Assembly: GCA_947461435.1 (NCBI GenBank) | Contig: CANHLE010000005.1 | Span: forward strand, 1-64,000 | DNA: 64,000 bases | Direction of reading: 5' to 3' | DNA from: Paracoccaceae bacterium | GTDB lineage: Bacteria; Pseudomonadota; Alphaproteobacteria; Rhodobacterales; Rhodobacteraceae | Shown: piece by piece, positions 45,288 through 53,592 of the stretch | How the letters are laid out: each line of letters begins with the position of its first letter | How positions within the stretch are numbered: position 1 is the stretch's first letter | The notes under the pieces: generated by a model | The model's input: only the letters and a program-made list of their open reading frames with translations | What the model was told of the DNA's origin: nothing | The model's database searches: none | Made by a program: the position numbers and the translations under genes

Positions 45288-46583
45288 ATGACCGACGCAA
45301 CCCGTACCGCCACGCTGACACTGGACGGCAAGGAATATTCCCTGCCCGTCCTGTCGCCCTCCGTTGGCCCCGATGTTCTGGATATCCGCAAGTTGTATGG
45401 CGAGGCGGATGTTTTCACCTTTGACCCCGGCTTTACCTCCACCGCCGCCTGCGAAAGCGCGATCACCTTTATTGATGGCGACAAGGGCGAACTTCTTCAC
45501 CGCGGATACCCGATCGAACAGCTGGCGGCGCAGTCGACCCATATCGAACTGTGCTATCTGCTGCTGTACGGTGAATTGCCAACTGCCGCCCAACTGGCCG
45601 ATTTCACCGGACGTGTGACCAAACACACCATGGTGCACGAACAGATGCACAACTTCTTCCGCGGTTTCCGGCGCGATGCGCATCCCATGGCCACCATGGT
45701 GGGCGTCGTGGGTGCCATGTCGGCCTTCTACCACGACAGCTTGGACATCAATGATCCTTGGCAGCGCGAAGTCGCCTCGATCCGCATGATCGCCAAACTG
45801 CCAACCATTGCGGCCATGGCCTTCAAATATTCGGTCGGCCAACCCTTCGTCTACCCAAAGAATGCCTTCAGCTATGCCGGCAATTTCCTGAACATGTGCT
45901 TTGCCGTCCCGGCAGAGGATTATGTCGTCAACCCCGTTTTGGAAAAGGCGATGGACCGCATCATGATGCTCCACGCCGATCACGAACAAAACGCCTCCAC
46001 CTCAACGGTGCGCCTTGCCGGCTCCTCGGGCGCAAACCCCTTTGCCTGCATCGCGGCCGGCATCGCTTGCTTGTGGGGCCCGGCCCATGGCGGGGCCAAT
46101 CAGGCCTGCCTTGAAATGCTGCGCGAAATCGGCACGGTTGACCGGATTCCAGAATATATCGCCAAAGCCAAAGACAAGAATTCCGGCTTCCGCCTGATGG
46201 GATTTGGCCACCGCGTCTACAAGAACTTCGATCCCCGCGCGACGGTGATGAAGGAATCCGCAGACGAGGTGCTGGGTCTTTTGGGCATCGAAAACAATCC
46301 GACCTTGCAAGTGGCCAAGGAACTGGAACGCATCGCGCTGCAAGATGAATATTTCGTTTCCAAGAAACTCTATCCCAATGTCGATTTCTATTCGGGCATC
46401 ATCTTGGATGCGATGGGCTTTCCCACGTCGATGTTCACCCCGATCTTTGCGATCTCGCGCACCGTCGGCTGGATTTCGCAGTGGAAAGAAATGATCGCCG
46501 AAAAGAACCAGAAAATTGGCCGTCCGCGCCAATTGTATGTCGGCTCGCCAAAACGCGATTATGTGAACATCCGCCACCGCTAA
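45288..46583 (+). CDS. gltA: citrate synthase
   Basis: First TCA-cycle step. 431-aa type II (hexameric, Gram-negative) enzyme: [49 protein letters not shown] (catalytic His), [14 protein letters not shown] (catalytic His) and [15 protein letters not shown] (catalytic Asp). GGGGAGAG sits 4-5 nt before the ATG. A strong hairpin follows. Confidence 0.97.
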   Translation: MTDATRTATLTLDGKEYSLPVLSPSVGPDVLDIRKLYGEADVFTFDPGFTSTAACESAITFIDGDKGELLHRGYPIEQLAAQSTHIELCYLLLYGELPTAAQLADFTGRVTKHTMVHEQMHNFFRGFRRDAHPMATMVGVVGAMSAFYHDSLDINDPWQREVASIRMIAKLPTIAAMAFKYSVGQPFVYPKNAFSYAGNFLNMCFAVPAEDYVVNPVLEKAMDRIMMLHADHEQNASTSTVRLAGSSGANPFACIAAGIACLWGPAHGGANQACLEMLREIGTVDRIPEYIAKAKDKNSGFRLMGFGHRVYKNFDPRATVMKESADEVLGLLGIENNPTLQVAKELERIALQDEYFVSKKLYPNVDFYSGIILDAMGFPTSMFTPIFAISRTVGWISQWKEMIAEKNQKIGRPRQLYVGSPKRDYVNIRHR

Positions 46584-46599
46584 GCGGCGGCAGGAATTT

Positions 46600-46630
46600 A
46601 TAAAGGGCGGCCGCCTTGGCCGCCCTTTAT
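46600..46630 (+). terminator. hairpin terminator after gltA
   Basis: ATAAAGGGCGGCC (46600-46612), loop GCCTT, GGCCGCCCTTTAT (46618-46630): a perfect 13-bp stem starting 17 nt after the gltA stop. The T-rich arm end substitutes for a full T-tract. Confidence 0.82.
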
Positions 46631-46727
46631 CCTGTCCCCCTGCGCCCCTGTGCCGCAGCCCCCGGGGGGTGAAAATGACAGTCTCTCTCCTAAATCTCAG
46701 GGCATAGCCGCAACACAGGCCCGTCCC

Positions 46728-47378
46728 ATGACACAGGTTTCCCCCCTCTCCTCCGCGTCCTCCGCCTCTCCCGATCTGACCTTGCATCATGCGCCCAAAG
46801 GCGCGGCAGACTGGAACGCCCTGCGCTTTGTAAAATTCTTGCGCCTCTTCGCCGATGCCTTCTTTTCCAAACGCTACGGCCACCGCGCCGTGGTGCTGGA
46901 AACCGTGGCCGCCGTTCCGGGCATGGTCGGCGGCCTGTTGCAACACCTCAAGGCGCTGCGCCACATCCGCGATGATCACGGCTGGATCCGCGAGCTTCTG
47001 GACGAGGCCGAGAATGAACGCATGCACCTGATGACCTTCATCGACATCGCCCAGCCCTCGCGCACCGAACGGCTGATCATCATGGTCGGCCAGGCGCTGT
47101 TCTACAATTTCTACTTCTTCTTGTACCTTTTTGCCCCACGCGCCGCGCACCGCGTCGTGGGCTATCTCGAAGAAGAGGCGGTGGTCAGCTATACCCAATA
47201 TCTGGCCGAAATCGATGCCGGCCGGGTGGCCAATGTTCCGGCCCCGGCTTTGGCGCTGGACTATTGGCACCTGCCCCCCGGGGCGACCTTGCGCGATGTG
47301 GTCATCGTGATCCGCGCCGACGAGGCCGGCCACCGCGACCGCAACCACGCCATGGCCGACGAGATCCTCGCCCGCTGA
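46728..47378 (+). CDS. bacterial alternative oxidase (AOX)
   Basis: 216-aa di-iron ubiquinol oxidase that reduces O2 to water without pumping protons. All six iron-ligand motifs are present: LET (E58), NERMHL (E97, H100), LEEEA (148-150) and RADEAGH (E199, H202). Two amphipathic membrane-facing helices fit the monotopic fold ([30 protein letters not shown]). No mitochondrial-type N-terminal targeting or regulatory Cys region is visible. ATG 46728 is chosen; the longer frame runs into the terminator. AOX is sporadic in bacteria, mostly Alphaproteobacteria. Confidence 0.9.
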   Translation: MTQVSPLSSASSASPDLTLHHAPKGAADWNALRFVKFLRLFADAFFSKRYGHRAVVLETVAAVPGMVGGLLQHLKALRHIRDDHGWIRELLDEAENERMHLMTFIDIAQPSRTERLIIMVGQALFYNFYFFLYLFAPRAAHRVVGYLEEEAVVSYTQYLAEIDAGRVANVPAPALALDYWHLPPGATLRDVVIVIRADEAGHRDRNHAMADEILAR

Positions 47379-47468
47379 AAGGCGAATTCCCGCCCGCCGC
47401 ATCTTGCCCCTATGACGGCGCCCGATTTTGCCTTACCCCTTGCTCGGGTTCACCATATCCCGGGCACG

Positions 47469-47485
47469 GGGGGGCCGCTCCCCCC
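47469..47485 (+). other. G6/C6 hairpin before the DUF1624 gene
   Basis: GGGGGG (47469-47474), loop CCGCT, CCCCCC (47480-47485). It ends 12 nt before the ATG and could hide or expose the ribosome site, or act as a weak terminator after AOX. Confidence 0.4.
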
Positions 47486-47497
47486 AGAGCAAGACAC

Positions 47498-48220
47498 ATG
47501 CAAGCAGATCGCACAGACCGTCTCATGCTCATCGATCTGGCCAGAACGGCGGCGCTTTTGGGGATGATCGCCTTTCATCTGCGCTTTGATCTTGTGATCT
47601 TCGGCATCTCGCCCCCGCAAGTGACGGCAACCTTCGGCTTTTACTGGCACGCGCGTCTGGTGGCGGGCGCCTTTCTGTTTCTGTCCGGCCTGTCGCTGTG
47701 GCTCGCCCACGGCGCAGGCATCCGCTGGCCCGCCTTTTGGCGCCGCGAGGCAAAGTTGATCGCCGCCGCCGCCGCCGTCTCGCTGGCCACGGCCTTGGCC
47801 GTGCCGCAGTCCTGGATCTTTTTCGGCATCCTGCATTCCATCGCCCTTGGCTCGATTCTGGCCCTGCCGTTCCTGCGCCAACCGGCGCCGCTGACCTTGG
47901 CCGCCGGGGCGATGATCATGGCAGCCTCGTACCACCTGCCGCAGATCATGCAGTGGAATCACCCTGCCCTGCGGTGGATCGGCCTGCAAACCCTGCCCAG
48001 CAACACCATGGATCTGGAACCACTGGTGCCTTGGTTCGGCGTTTTGTTGCTGGGGGTGGGAACCGGCAAACTTCTGGCCCCGCTCTGGCCGCGCCTGCAC
48101 CTGCGCCCCTCGCAAACCCTGCGCCGTCTGGCTTGGCCCGGGCAACACAGTTTGGTCATTTACCTGATCCATCAACCGGTTTTGATGGCCCTTGTCTGGA
48201 CCTACCTCCACCTGATCTGA
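47498..48220 (+). CDS. DUF1624-type membrane acyltransferase
   Basis: 240-aa membrane protein with about seven helices. RLMLIDLARTAALLGMIAFH is the typical N-terminus of the DUF1624/heparan-alpha-glucosaminide N-acetyltransferase-like group; later FYWHARLVAGAFLFLSGLS, WIFFGILHSIALGSI, LVPWFGVLLLGVGTG and the final SLVIYLIHQPVLMALV fit. These proteins move acyl groups to sugars on the outer side of the membrane, but the target here is unknown. ATG 47498 has only a weak ribosome site. Confidence 0.82.
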   Translation: MQADRTDRLMLIDLARTAALLGMIAFHLRFDLVIFGISPPQVTATFGFYWHARLVAGAFLFLSGLSLWLAHGAGIRWPAFWRREAKLIAAAAAVSLATALAVPQSWIFFGILHSIALGSILALPFLRQPAPLTLAAGAMIMAASYHLPQIMQWNHPALRWIGLQTLPSNTMDLEPLVPWFGVLLLGVGTGKLLAPLWPRLHLRPSQTLRRLAWPGQHSLVIYLIHQPVLMALVWTYLHLI

Positions 48221-48281
48221 CCCCCTTCCCCCGCCGCCAAGTTTCGCTATGGTGGCGCAAATTTGAAAAGGGAGACGGATC

Positions 48282-49577
48282 ATGGGCATCGCAGAGGTGG
48301 TCGCACGCGGCGTGGCAATTGTGGGGGCCACGATGATCTTGATGCGCCGCTTTGGGGCCGAACCGGCTGAACCTGCGATTGGCCTTGCCCCCCAGATCCC
48401 CGCCGCCAAGGCGCAAGGCATCCCCACCCTGAAAATGCCCACCGCCCGGGGTTGGGCGCCCGGTCATCTGCCCACCTGCGCCCCGGGCCTGAAGGTCAAT
48501 GCCTTTGCAACCGGTCTGGACCACCCGCGCAGCCTCGAAATTCTGCCCAATGGCGACGTTCTGACGGCCGAGGCGATGTTCGTGCCCGGCGGCATGAAGA
48601 CACCCTTTGACTATGCCATCCACGTCACGATGAAACGCGCCGCCGCCGTGGGCGACAGCCCCAACCGTGTGATCTTGCTGCGCGACGCCGACCGCGACGG
48701 CGTTGCCGAAACCCGAGAGGTGTTTCTCGACAATCAAAATCAGCCCTTTGGTGTCCTGCATCTGAACGGCACGATCTATCTGGGCAACACAGACGAGCTT
48801 TTGGCCTTCCCCTACACCGATGGTCAGACCAAGCTGACAGGACCGGGAAAACAACTGGCCACCTTCAAACCCGGCGGCCACTGGACGCGCAGCCTGCTGC
48901 TGTCACCCGACCAGACGCAGATCTATGTCGGTGTCGGCTCGCTCTCGAACATCGGGGATAACGGGATGGAGGCCGAAGAAGGCCGGGCGATGATTCAGGT
49001 CTATGACATCGCCAGCGGCCAGATCCGCCCCTTCGCCACAGGCCTGCGCAACCCCGTCGGCATGGCGTGGGAACCGTCACATCAGGCCCTGTTCACCGTG
49101 GTCAACGAACGCGACGGTCTGGGCGATGAAACCCCGCCCGATTATCTCACCTCGGTGGTCGATGGCGGCTTTTACGGCTGGCCCTATTGCTATTGGGGCC
49201 AGATCGTTGATGACCGCGTCCCGCAGGATGCCGCGCTTGTCGCCCGCGCGATCCAGCCCGATTATGCCTTGGGCGGCCATACCGCCAGCCTTGGCCTGTG
49301 CTGGATGCCCCAAGGCACCCTGCCCGGTTTTCCCGATGGCATGGTGATTGGCCAGCACGGGTCGTGGAACCGCTCCAAACTCTCAGGCTACAAGGTGATC
49401 TTTGTTCCCTTCATCGATGGCAAACCCCAAGGCGAGGCGCGCACCATCCTGTCTGGCTTCCTGTCAGAGGATGAAAAGTTTTCCTATGGCCGCCCCGTCG
49501 GCGTGGCGATCAAGGATGGCGCGCTTTTGGTGGCCGATGACGTTGGTGATGTGATCTGGCGCGTCACCGGGGCCTAA
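48282..49577 (+). CDS. PQQ-type sorbosone dehydrogenase-like beta-propeller protein
   Basis: 431 aa with a hydrophobic N-terminus (VVARGVAIVGATMILM) acting as signal or anchor, then a six-bladed propeller of the sorbosone/soluble glucose dehydrogenase type: GLDHPRSLEILPNGDVLTAE, DADRDGVAETREVFLDNQNQ, HWTRSLLLSPDQTQIYVGVG, FATGLRNPVGMAWEP, IGQHGSWNRSKLSGYKV. Calcium/PQQ binding is assumed from family. A periplasmic sugar or aldehyde oxidation feeding electrons to the respiratory chain is inferred. GGGAGACGG lies before the ATG. Confidence 0.85.
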   Translation: MGIAEVVARGVAIVGATMILMRRFGAEPAEPAIGLAPQIPAAKAQGIPTLKMPTARGWAPGHLPTCAPGLKVNAFATGLDHPRSLEILPNGDVLTAEAMFVPGGMKTPFDYAIHVTMKRAAAVGDSPNRVILLRDADRDGVAETREVFLDNQNQPFGVLHLNGTIYLGNTDELLAFPYTDGQTKLTGPGKQLATFKPGGHWTRSLLLSPDQTQIYVGVGSLSNIGDNGMEAEEGRAMIQVYDIASGQIRPFATGLRNPVGMAWEPSHQALFTVVNERDGLGDETPPDYLTSVVDGGFYGWPYCYWGQIVDDRVPQDAALVARAIQPDYALGGHTASLGLCWMPQGTLPGFPDGMVIGQHGSWNRSKLSGYKVIFVPFIDGKPQGEARTILSGFLSEDEKFSYGRPVGVAIKDGALLVADDVGDVIWRVTGA

Positions 49578-49584
49578 GGCGCCC

Positions 49585-50460
49585 CTACCGCGCCGTCCCA
49601 TCCATCCCGGCCACCGCCCCATAGGTTTCGGGGCGGCGGTCGCGGAACAGCCCCCAGCTGGCCCGCAGATCCGCAATGGCCTGCAAATCAAATGGATGCA
49701 CCAAAACCGCCTCATCCGTGCGGTCGGCCCGCGCCATCAGCGCCCCGGTGTGATCGGCGATAAAGCTTGATCCGTAAAACGTCACATCCCGCCCGCCCGG
49801 CGCCACTTCGCGCCCAATGCGGTTGCTGGCGATCACGGGCATGATATTGGCCCCCGCATGGCCGCGCATCACCATTTCCCAATGCGGCTGGCTGTCATAA
49901 TCGGGCGCAGGCGGTTCCGATCCGATCGCCGTGGGATACAGCAGCATCTCGGCCCCCATCAGCGCCATCGACCGCGCCGCTTCGGGAAACCATTGATCCC
50001 AGCAGATCCCGACCCCGATCTTGCCAAATCCGGTGTGCCACACCTTGTAGCCCGTATCTCCGGGTGAGAAGTAATACTTCTCCTCATATCCCGGGCCCTG
50101 CGGAATATGGCTTTTGCGATAATTGCCCAAGACGCGGCCGTCAGCATCAATCATCGCCACCGCGTTGAAATGCGCCTGCCCCGCCTTTTCGAAATAGGAA
50201 CAGGGCAGCACCACCCCCAATTCCCGCGCCAGATCGGCAAAACGCGCGATCAGGGGGTGCCCCTCCCTCAGTTGGGCAAGCGCAAAATACTCCGTCCGCT
50301 GTTCAATACAGAAATAGGGCGTCGCGAATAATTCCTGCACCAAGATGACATTGGCCCCCTGCGCCGCCGCACGGCGCACCAAGGTTTCGGCCTTATCGGC
50401 ATTTGCGGGCAAATCCCAGCTGCAGGCAAATTGCGTGGCGGCAACGGTGACACGGCGCAT
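49585..50460 (-). CDS. aguB: N-carbamoylputrescine amidase
   Basis: Hydrolyses N-carbamoylputrescine to putrescine, CO2 and ammonia. 291-aa nitrilase-fold protein with the Glu-Lys-Cys triad: VILVQELFATPYFC (Glu), YRKSHIPQGPGYEEKYYF (Lys), GVGICWDQWFPEAAR (Cys). The GYEEKYYF and WDQWFPE contexts are those of AguB rather than other nitrilases. ATG 50460 has GGAG upstream; the frame to 50496 is rejected. It lies in a group with ornithine decarboxylase, both yielding putrescine; AguA (agmatine deiminase) is not in the window. Confidence 0.93.
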   Translation of the reverse strand: MRRVTVAATQFACSWDLPANADKAETLVRRAAAQGANVILVQELFATPYFCIEQRTEYFALAQLREGHPLIARFADLARELGVVLPCSYFEKAGQAHFNAVAMIDADGRVLGNYRKSHIPQGPGYEEKYYFSPGDTGYKVWHTGFGKIGVGICWDQWFPEAARSMALMGAEMLLYPTAIGSEPPAPDYDSQPHWEMVMRGHAGANIMPVIASNRIGREVAPGGRDVTFYGSSFIADHTGALMARADRTDEAVLVHPFDLQAIADLRASWGLFRDRRPETYGAVAGMDGTAR

Positions 50461-50511
50461 GGGGCTCTCCTTAGGGTGACCCCGCGCTTTGATCAAACCC
50501 CGCGCCGAAAA

Positions 50512-51591
50512 TCAATAGAGCCGTGTCAGCGGCCAAGGCACCCAACTAAAGGCGCGCTGCCCCTCGGCGCTGGAATGAAGCCGCTCTGACGGATCGCGCC
50601 CCACCACCCGCGCCCGGCGCAACAAGAACAAGGCGCCCCAACCGCGCGCGGTGCCCACCATGGGCGCGGTGGCATCGCAAACGAACCGCTCGCGCCAGCC
50701 GCCCGGCGCGGTCAATCCCGCCGCCTCGGCCCGTTCAATCATCCAGACAAGCGGGATATTGGCCAAAGGGCGGCTGGCCTGAAAATGCCCCACATGCCCC
50801 CCCACATCCGCATGCGCCCCCCGAAACCACACCTGTTCAATGTTGCCCGCCCAATCCTTCGGCGTGCTCCACATCACCGGATCAAAAGCAACCCGCGTTT
50901 CATGCAGCGCCAAGGCATGAAACCCATGCTTGACCGACCGACCCAGATGATGGTTGTGAAACCGGTGCTTGCCATCGCTCAGCATCCACAGCAGCGGCAG
51001 CCGCAAACCCAGCGCCTTGACCGTATCCCAAACCCCCACGCATTCAATCGCCGTATCCGCATGGCAATGCCCCGCAGCAAAGGCCTTCGCCGCATCCGAA
51101 TCCGGCGCGGTTTGGTAATGGCGATAGGCTTGGCTGACCGCGCGCTCTGTCGCCATCTCGCGCTTCAGCAATCCCACCCGGTCAATCACCCCCGCAAGCG
51201 AGCGCACCGCAAAAGCGCCCCGCGAATAGCCAAACAGATAAATGCGATCGCCCTCGCGGTAGTGACTGGCCAACCAGCCATAGGCCCGCCGGATCTGCCG
51301 ATTGATCCCCCGACCTTGGGCAAGGTCGCTCAGATGCCGCCAACCTTCCCATTGCAGGCCCGGCTCGTAATACACGGTACGGTCCGCGCGCCGCCGCCCT
51401 TCGGTCAGCAGTTTGAACAAAAGCCCCGCATTGGTTTCTTGCCCCGGCTCCAACGATGACAAAGTGCCATCCAGAATGATCACATGATCCACCCGGCCCC
51501 GCAGCGCGCCTTTTGGCGGCGGCGCGGCAGGCTCCACCGCGGCAACAGCAGGCCCTCTCCACCAGCGCCGGATCCGCGTGAATGGGTTCAC
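50512..51591 (-). CDS. DUF2235 alpha/beta hydrolase
   Basis: 359 aa. DUF2235 proteins include phospholipase-type Tle effectors of type VI secretion and many housekeeping relatives. Here HVIILDGTLSSL opens the fold, YLFGYSRGAFAVRSLAG holds the nucleophile elbow (GYSRG), CVGVWDTVKALG the Asp region, and WFRGAHADVGG the His. No export signal, immunity gene or VgrG is nearby, so an effector role is not supported. GTG 51591 is chosen because GGAGGGG lies 4 nt upstream; the longer frame starts with TTG 51648 inside a hairpin. It sits between odc and aguB. Confidence 0.82.
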   Translation of the reverse strand: MNPFTRIRRWWRGPAVAAVEPAAPPPKGALRGRVDHVIILDGTLSSLEPGQETNAGLLFKLLTEGRRRADRTVYYEPGLQWEGWRHLSDLAQGRGINRQIRRAYGWLASHYREGDRIYLFGYSRGAFAVRSLAGVIDRVGLLKREMATERAVSQAYRHYQTAPDSDAAKAFAAGHCHADTAIECVGVWDTVKALGLRLPLLWMLSDGKHRFHNHHLGRSVKHGFHALALHETRVAFDPVMWSTPKDWAGNIEQVWFRGAHADVGGHVGHFQASRPLANIPLVWMIERAEAAGLTAPGGWRERFVCDATAPMVGTARGWGALFLLRRARVVGRDPSERLHSSAEGQRAFSWVPWPLTRLY

Positions 51592-51608
51592 TCGCCCCTC
51601 CAAATACC

Positions 51609-51634
51609 CAAGGGCCGCCCGAGGGCAGCCCTTG
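51609..51634 (-). terminator. hairpin between odc and the DUF2235 gene
   Basis: On the minus strand CAAGGGCTGCC, loop CTCG, GGCGGCCCTTG forms an 11-bp stem with one G-U. It lies 18 nt before the DUF2235 start. No T-tract, so it may attenuate read-through from odc. Confidence 0.55.
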
Positions 51635-51701
51635 TACGATAGTCCCAAAGTTTCAATCCCGTCTTAAAGAATCTGCACAAATCCCTGTGATCGCGGGAAA
51701 T

Positions 51702-52847
51702 TCACAGTTTCGCAGACAGAACCGTTACCCGTCCCAACTCTCCAAAGCCGTTAAAGCGGCTGTTGGTGACCGTGGAATAGGCGCCCATGCCTTGCACCAG
51801 CACATAATCGCCCTCGGCGATATCGGATGGAAACGGCACATCGCCGGGCAAACGGTCAACAGAATCGCAGGTCGGACCAAAGCAGATGCGGCCCTGAACC
51901 TTTCCCGTGCGGCGATGACCTTCGGCGTCCATCACCTCGATCCGGTCGATGATGCCGATCTGCCCCAATTCGAACAGCGATCCATAGACCCCATCGTTCA
52001 GGAACACATGGGTGCCATCGCGCACCGCCTTGACCCGCGCCGCCAGAATGAACGCATCCCCGCACAGCCCGCGCCCCGGCTCGCAGATCAAAGCCGGACG
52101 CTCGTCCCCAAAGGCTTCGCTTGCCACGCGGTCGATCGTTTCAAAGGTCGCTTCCAACTGCGGCAAGATCCCGTGGGCGCGGTGGTTTGGAAATCCGCCG
52201 CCCACATTCAGCCGCGCAATCTTCACCCCGGCCCGGCTGGCAATCACGGCCGCCGCGCGGATATAGCTGGCCCAAGCGGCCGGATCGGTGCATTGCGTGC
52301 CCGGATGGAAGGTGATCGACGGGATGAACCCGGCCGATGCCACCGTTTTCAACAGCTCCACCGCCACATCTTCAGTCGCGCCAAACTTGGCCCCAAAGTT
52401 ATAGGCCGCCCCCGCCACTGGCAACTTGAAGCGCACCGAAATCTCGCAGCCCGCCGCGGGCACCATGTCGATCAGCTTGGCCAGTTCCGAATGGCTGTCC
52501 ACCGACCAGGATTTCACCCTGTGATCAACGCCAAACTTGATTTCGGTTCTGGACCGGACGGGATTGTTGTAATGAATGGCCGCGTCCGGCGCCAAGCGGC
52601 GGATCAGGTCAATCTCGAAGGGCGAGGCACAATCGAACCCCTGAACGCCCGCGGCGACCAGATTTTCAATCACCTCTTCCCCGGGATTGGACTTGACCGC
52701 ATAGGTCACAAGCCCCGGGAAACCATCAAGAAACCGGCGCGCCATCGCTTGGATGACGGCGGGTGCAAAAAACAGCACCGGGTTTTCCGGCTGCTGATTT
52801 TTCAGGAATTCGGTCGGATTGGTCCAGATCGTTTTGGACAGTCCCAT
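51702..52847 (-). CDS. ornithine/lysine decarboxylase, alanine-racemase fold
   Basis: PLP decarboxylase making putrescine from ornithine. The 381-aa fold III enzyme has the PLP lysine in LVTYAVKSNP (K52), GFDCASPFEI, ITFHPGTQCTDP, LNVGGGFPNH (phosphate loop), EPGRGLCGDA, and the active-site Cys in FGPTCDSVDRLP. The start at ATG 52847 has AAAGGA upstream. Divergent from an Lrp-type regulator, with a 236-bp control region between. The ODC label follows the usual alphaproteobacterial enzyme; dual lysine/ornithine use is possible. Confidence 0.92.
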   Translation of the reverse strand: MGLSKTIWTNPTEFLKNQQPENPVLFFAPAVIQAMARRFLDGFPGLVTYAVKSNPGEEVIENLVAAGVQGFDCASPFEIDLIRRLAPDAAIHYNNPVRSRTEIKFGVDHRVKSWSVDSHSELAKLIDMVPAAGCEISVRFKLPVAGAAYNFGAKFGATEDVAVELLKTVASAGFIPSITFHPGTQCTDPAAWASYIRAAAVIASRAGVKIARLNVGGGFPNHRAHGILPQLEATFETIDRVASEAFGDERPALICEPGRGLCGDAFILAARVKAVRDGTHVFLNDGVYGSLFELGQIGIIDRIEVMDAEGHRRTGKVQGRICFGPTCDSVDRLPGDVPFPSDIAEGDYVLVQGMGAYSTVTNSRFNGFGELGRVTVLSAKL

Positions 52848-53032
52848 CGGCGTGATCCTTTCTGCCAACAAGATGCAAATCCCCTTTCGTTGCCGCCAAA
52901 ATCAAGCGTGAAGGCAAAGCAATATCGAAGGCACCTGCGAGGTTTTTCCAACCAGGCCAGGTGCGTATGAGCCGCCCTTTTCCTGCAACTGAGGATGTCG
53001 CATATGGGGTACAACTTCACCGAACAAAACTA

Positions 53033-53064
53033 TATAATCGACGTGAATCATCGTCATAATGACG
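53033..53064. promoter_or_regulatory. TATAAT box and Lrp-type palindrome in the odc/lrp intergenic region
   Basis: TATAAT occurs at 53033-53038 on the plus strand. CGTCAT-A-ATGACG (53052-53064) is a perfect 6+1+6 palindrome, 19 bp before the lrp ATG and downstream of the TATAAT, a suitable position for autorepression by the Lrp-type protein. An upstream -35 is not obvious. Confidence 0.55.
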
Positions 53065-53083
53065 AAAAAGGTGGGCATATTGC

Positions 53084-53515
53084 ATGGATGACCTTGATAG
53101 AAACGTTCTTACCCTTCTGGGGGCCGATGCACGGATGTCCGTGGCAACCCTTGCCCGGCGCCTGAAGGTCGCCCGATCCACGATTCAGGCCCGGCTGGAG
53201 CGTCTGGAAACCACCGGTATCATCGCCGGCTACACCTTGAAGCTGGGCGAAGCCGCCCGTCAGGGCCGTCTGCGCGCCAGTGTTCTTCTGACCATCGAAC
53301 CGCGCGCACAGGCCGCAATCTTGCAGCGCCTCAAGGCCTTGCCGGAAATAGAGCGGGTGTTCACCACTTCGGGCCGCTTTGATCTTTTGCTGCAAATTGC
53401 CGCCTCCAACACACAGGTGCTTGATTCGGTGCTCGATCAGATCGGCGGTCTGACCGGGGTGAAATCCTCCGAAAGCCTCATTCACCTGTCCACCCGTCTG
53501 GACAGGGCCGTCTGA
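53084..53515 (+). CDS. Lrp/AsnC-family transcriptional regulator
   Basis: 143 aa. N-terminal HTH ([37 protein letters not shown]) followed by [11 protein letters not shown] and a C-terminal RAM ligand-binding domain ([20 protein letters not shown]). Divergent from ornithine decarboxylase, so that gene and its own are likely targets, with an amino acid such as ornithine as a possible effector (inference). Confidence 0.9.
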   Translation: MDDLDRNVLTLLGADARMSVATLARRLKVARSTIQARLERLETTGIIAGYTLKLGEAARQGRLRASVLLTIEPRAQAAILQRLKALPEIERVFTTSGRFDLLLQIAASNTQVLDSVLDQIGGLTGVKSSESLIHLSTRLDRAV

Positions 53516-53592
53516 CGCGCCAGATTTGCCCCAAACCCCTTGGAAATCCCGGCGCTTTTGGCTATTCGGGCGACAACAAAAGGATGCCGACG

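Noticed and set aside
47460-47500. G-quadruplex in the G-run before the DUF1624 gene
   Set aside because: There is one G-run only; four runs would be needed. A simple G6/C6 hairpin explains it.
50512-51591. DUF2235 gene as a type VI secretion effector
   Set aside because: No VgrG, PAAR, adaptor or immunity gene nearby and no export signal; a housekeeping hydrolase is more likely.
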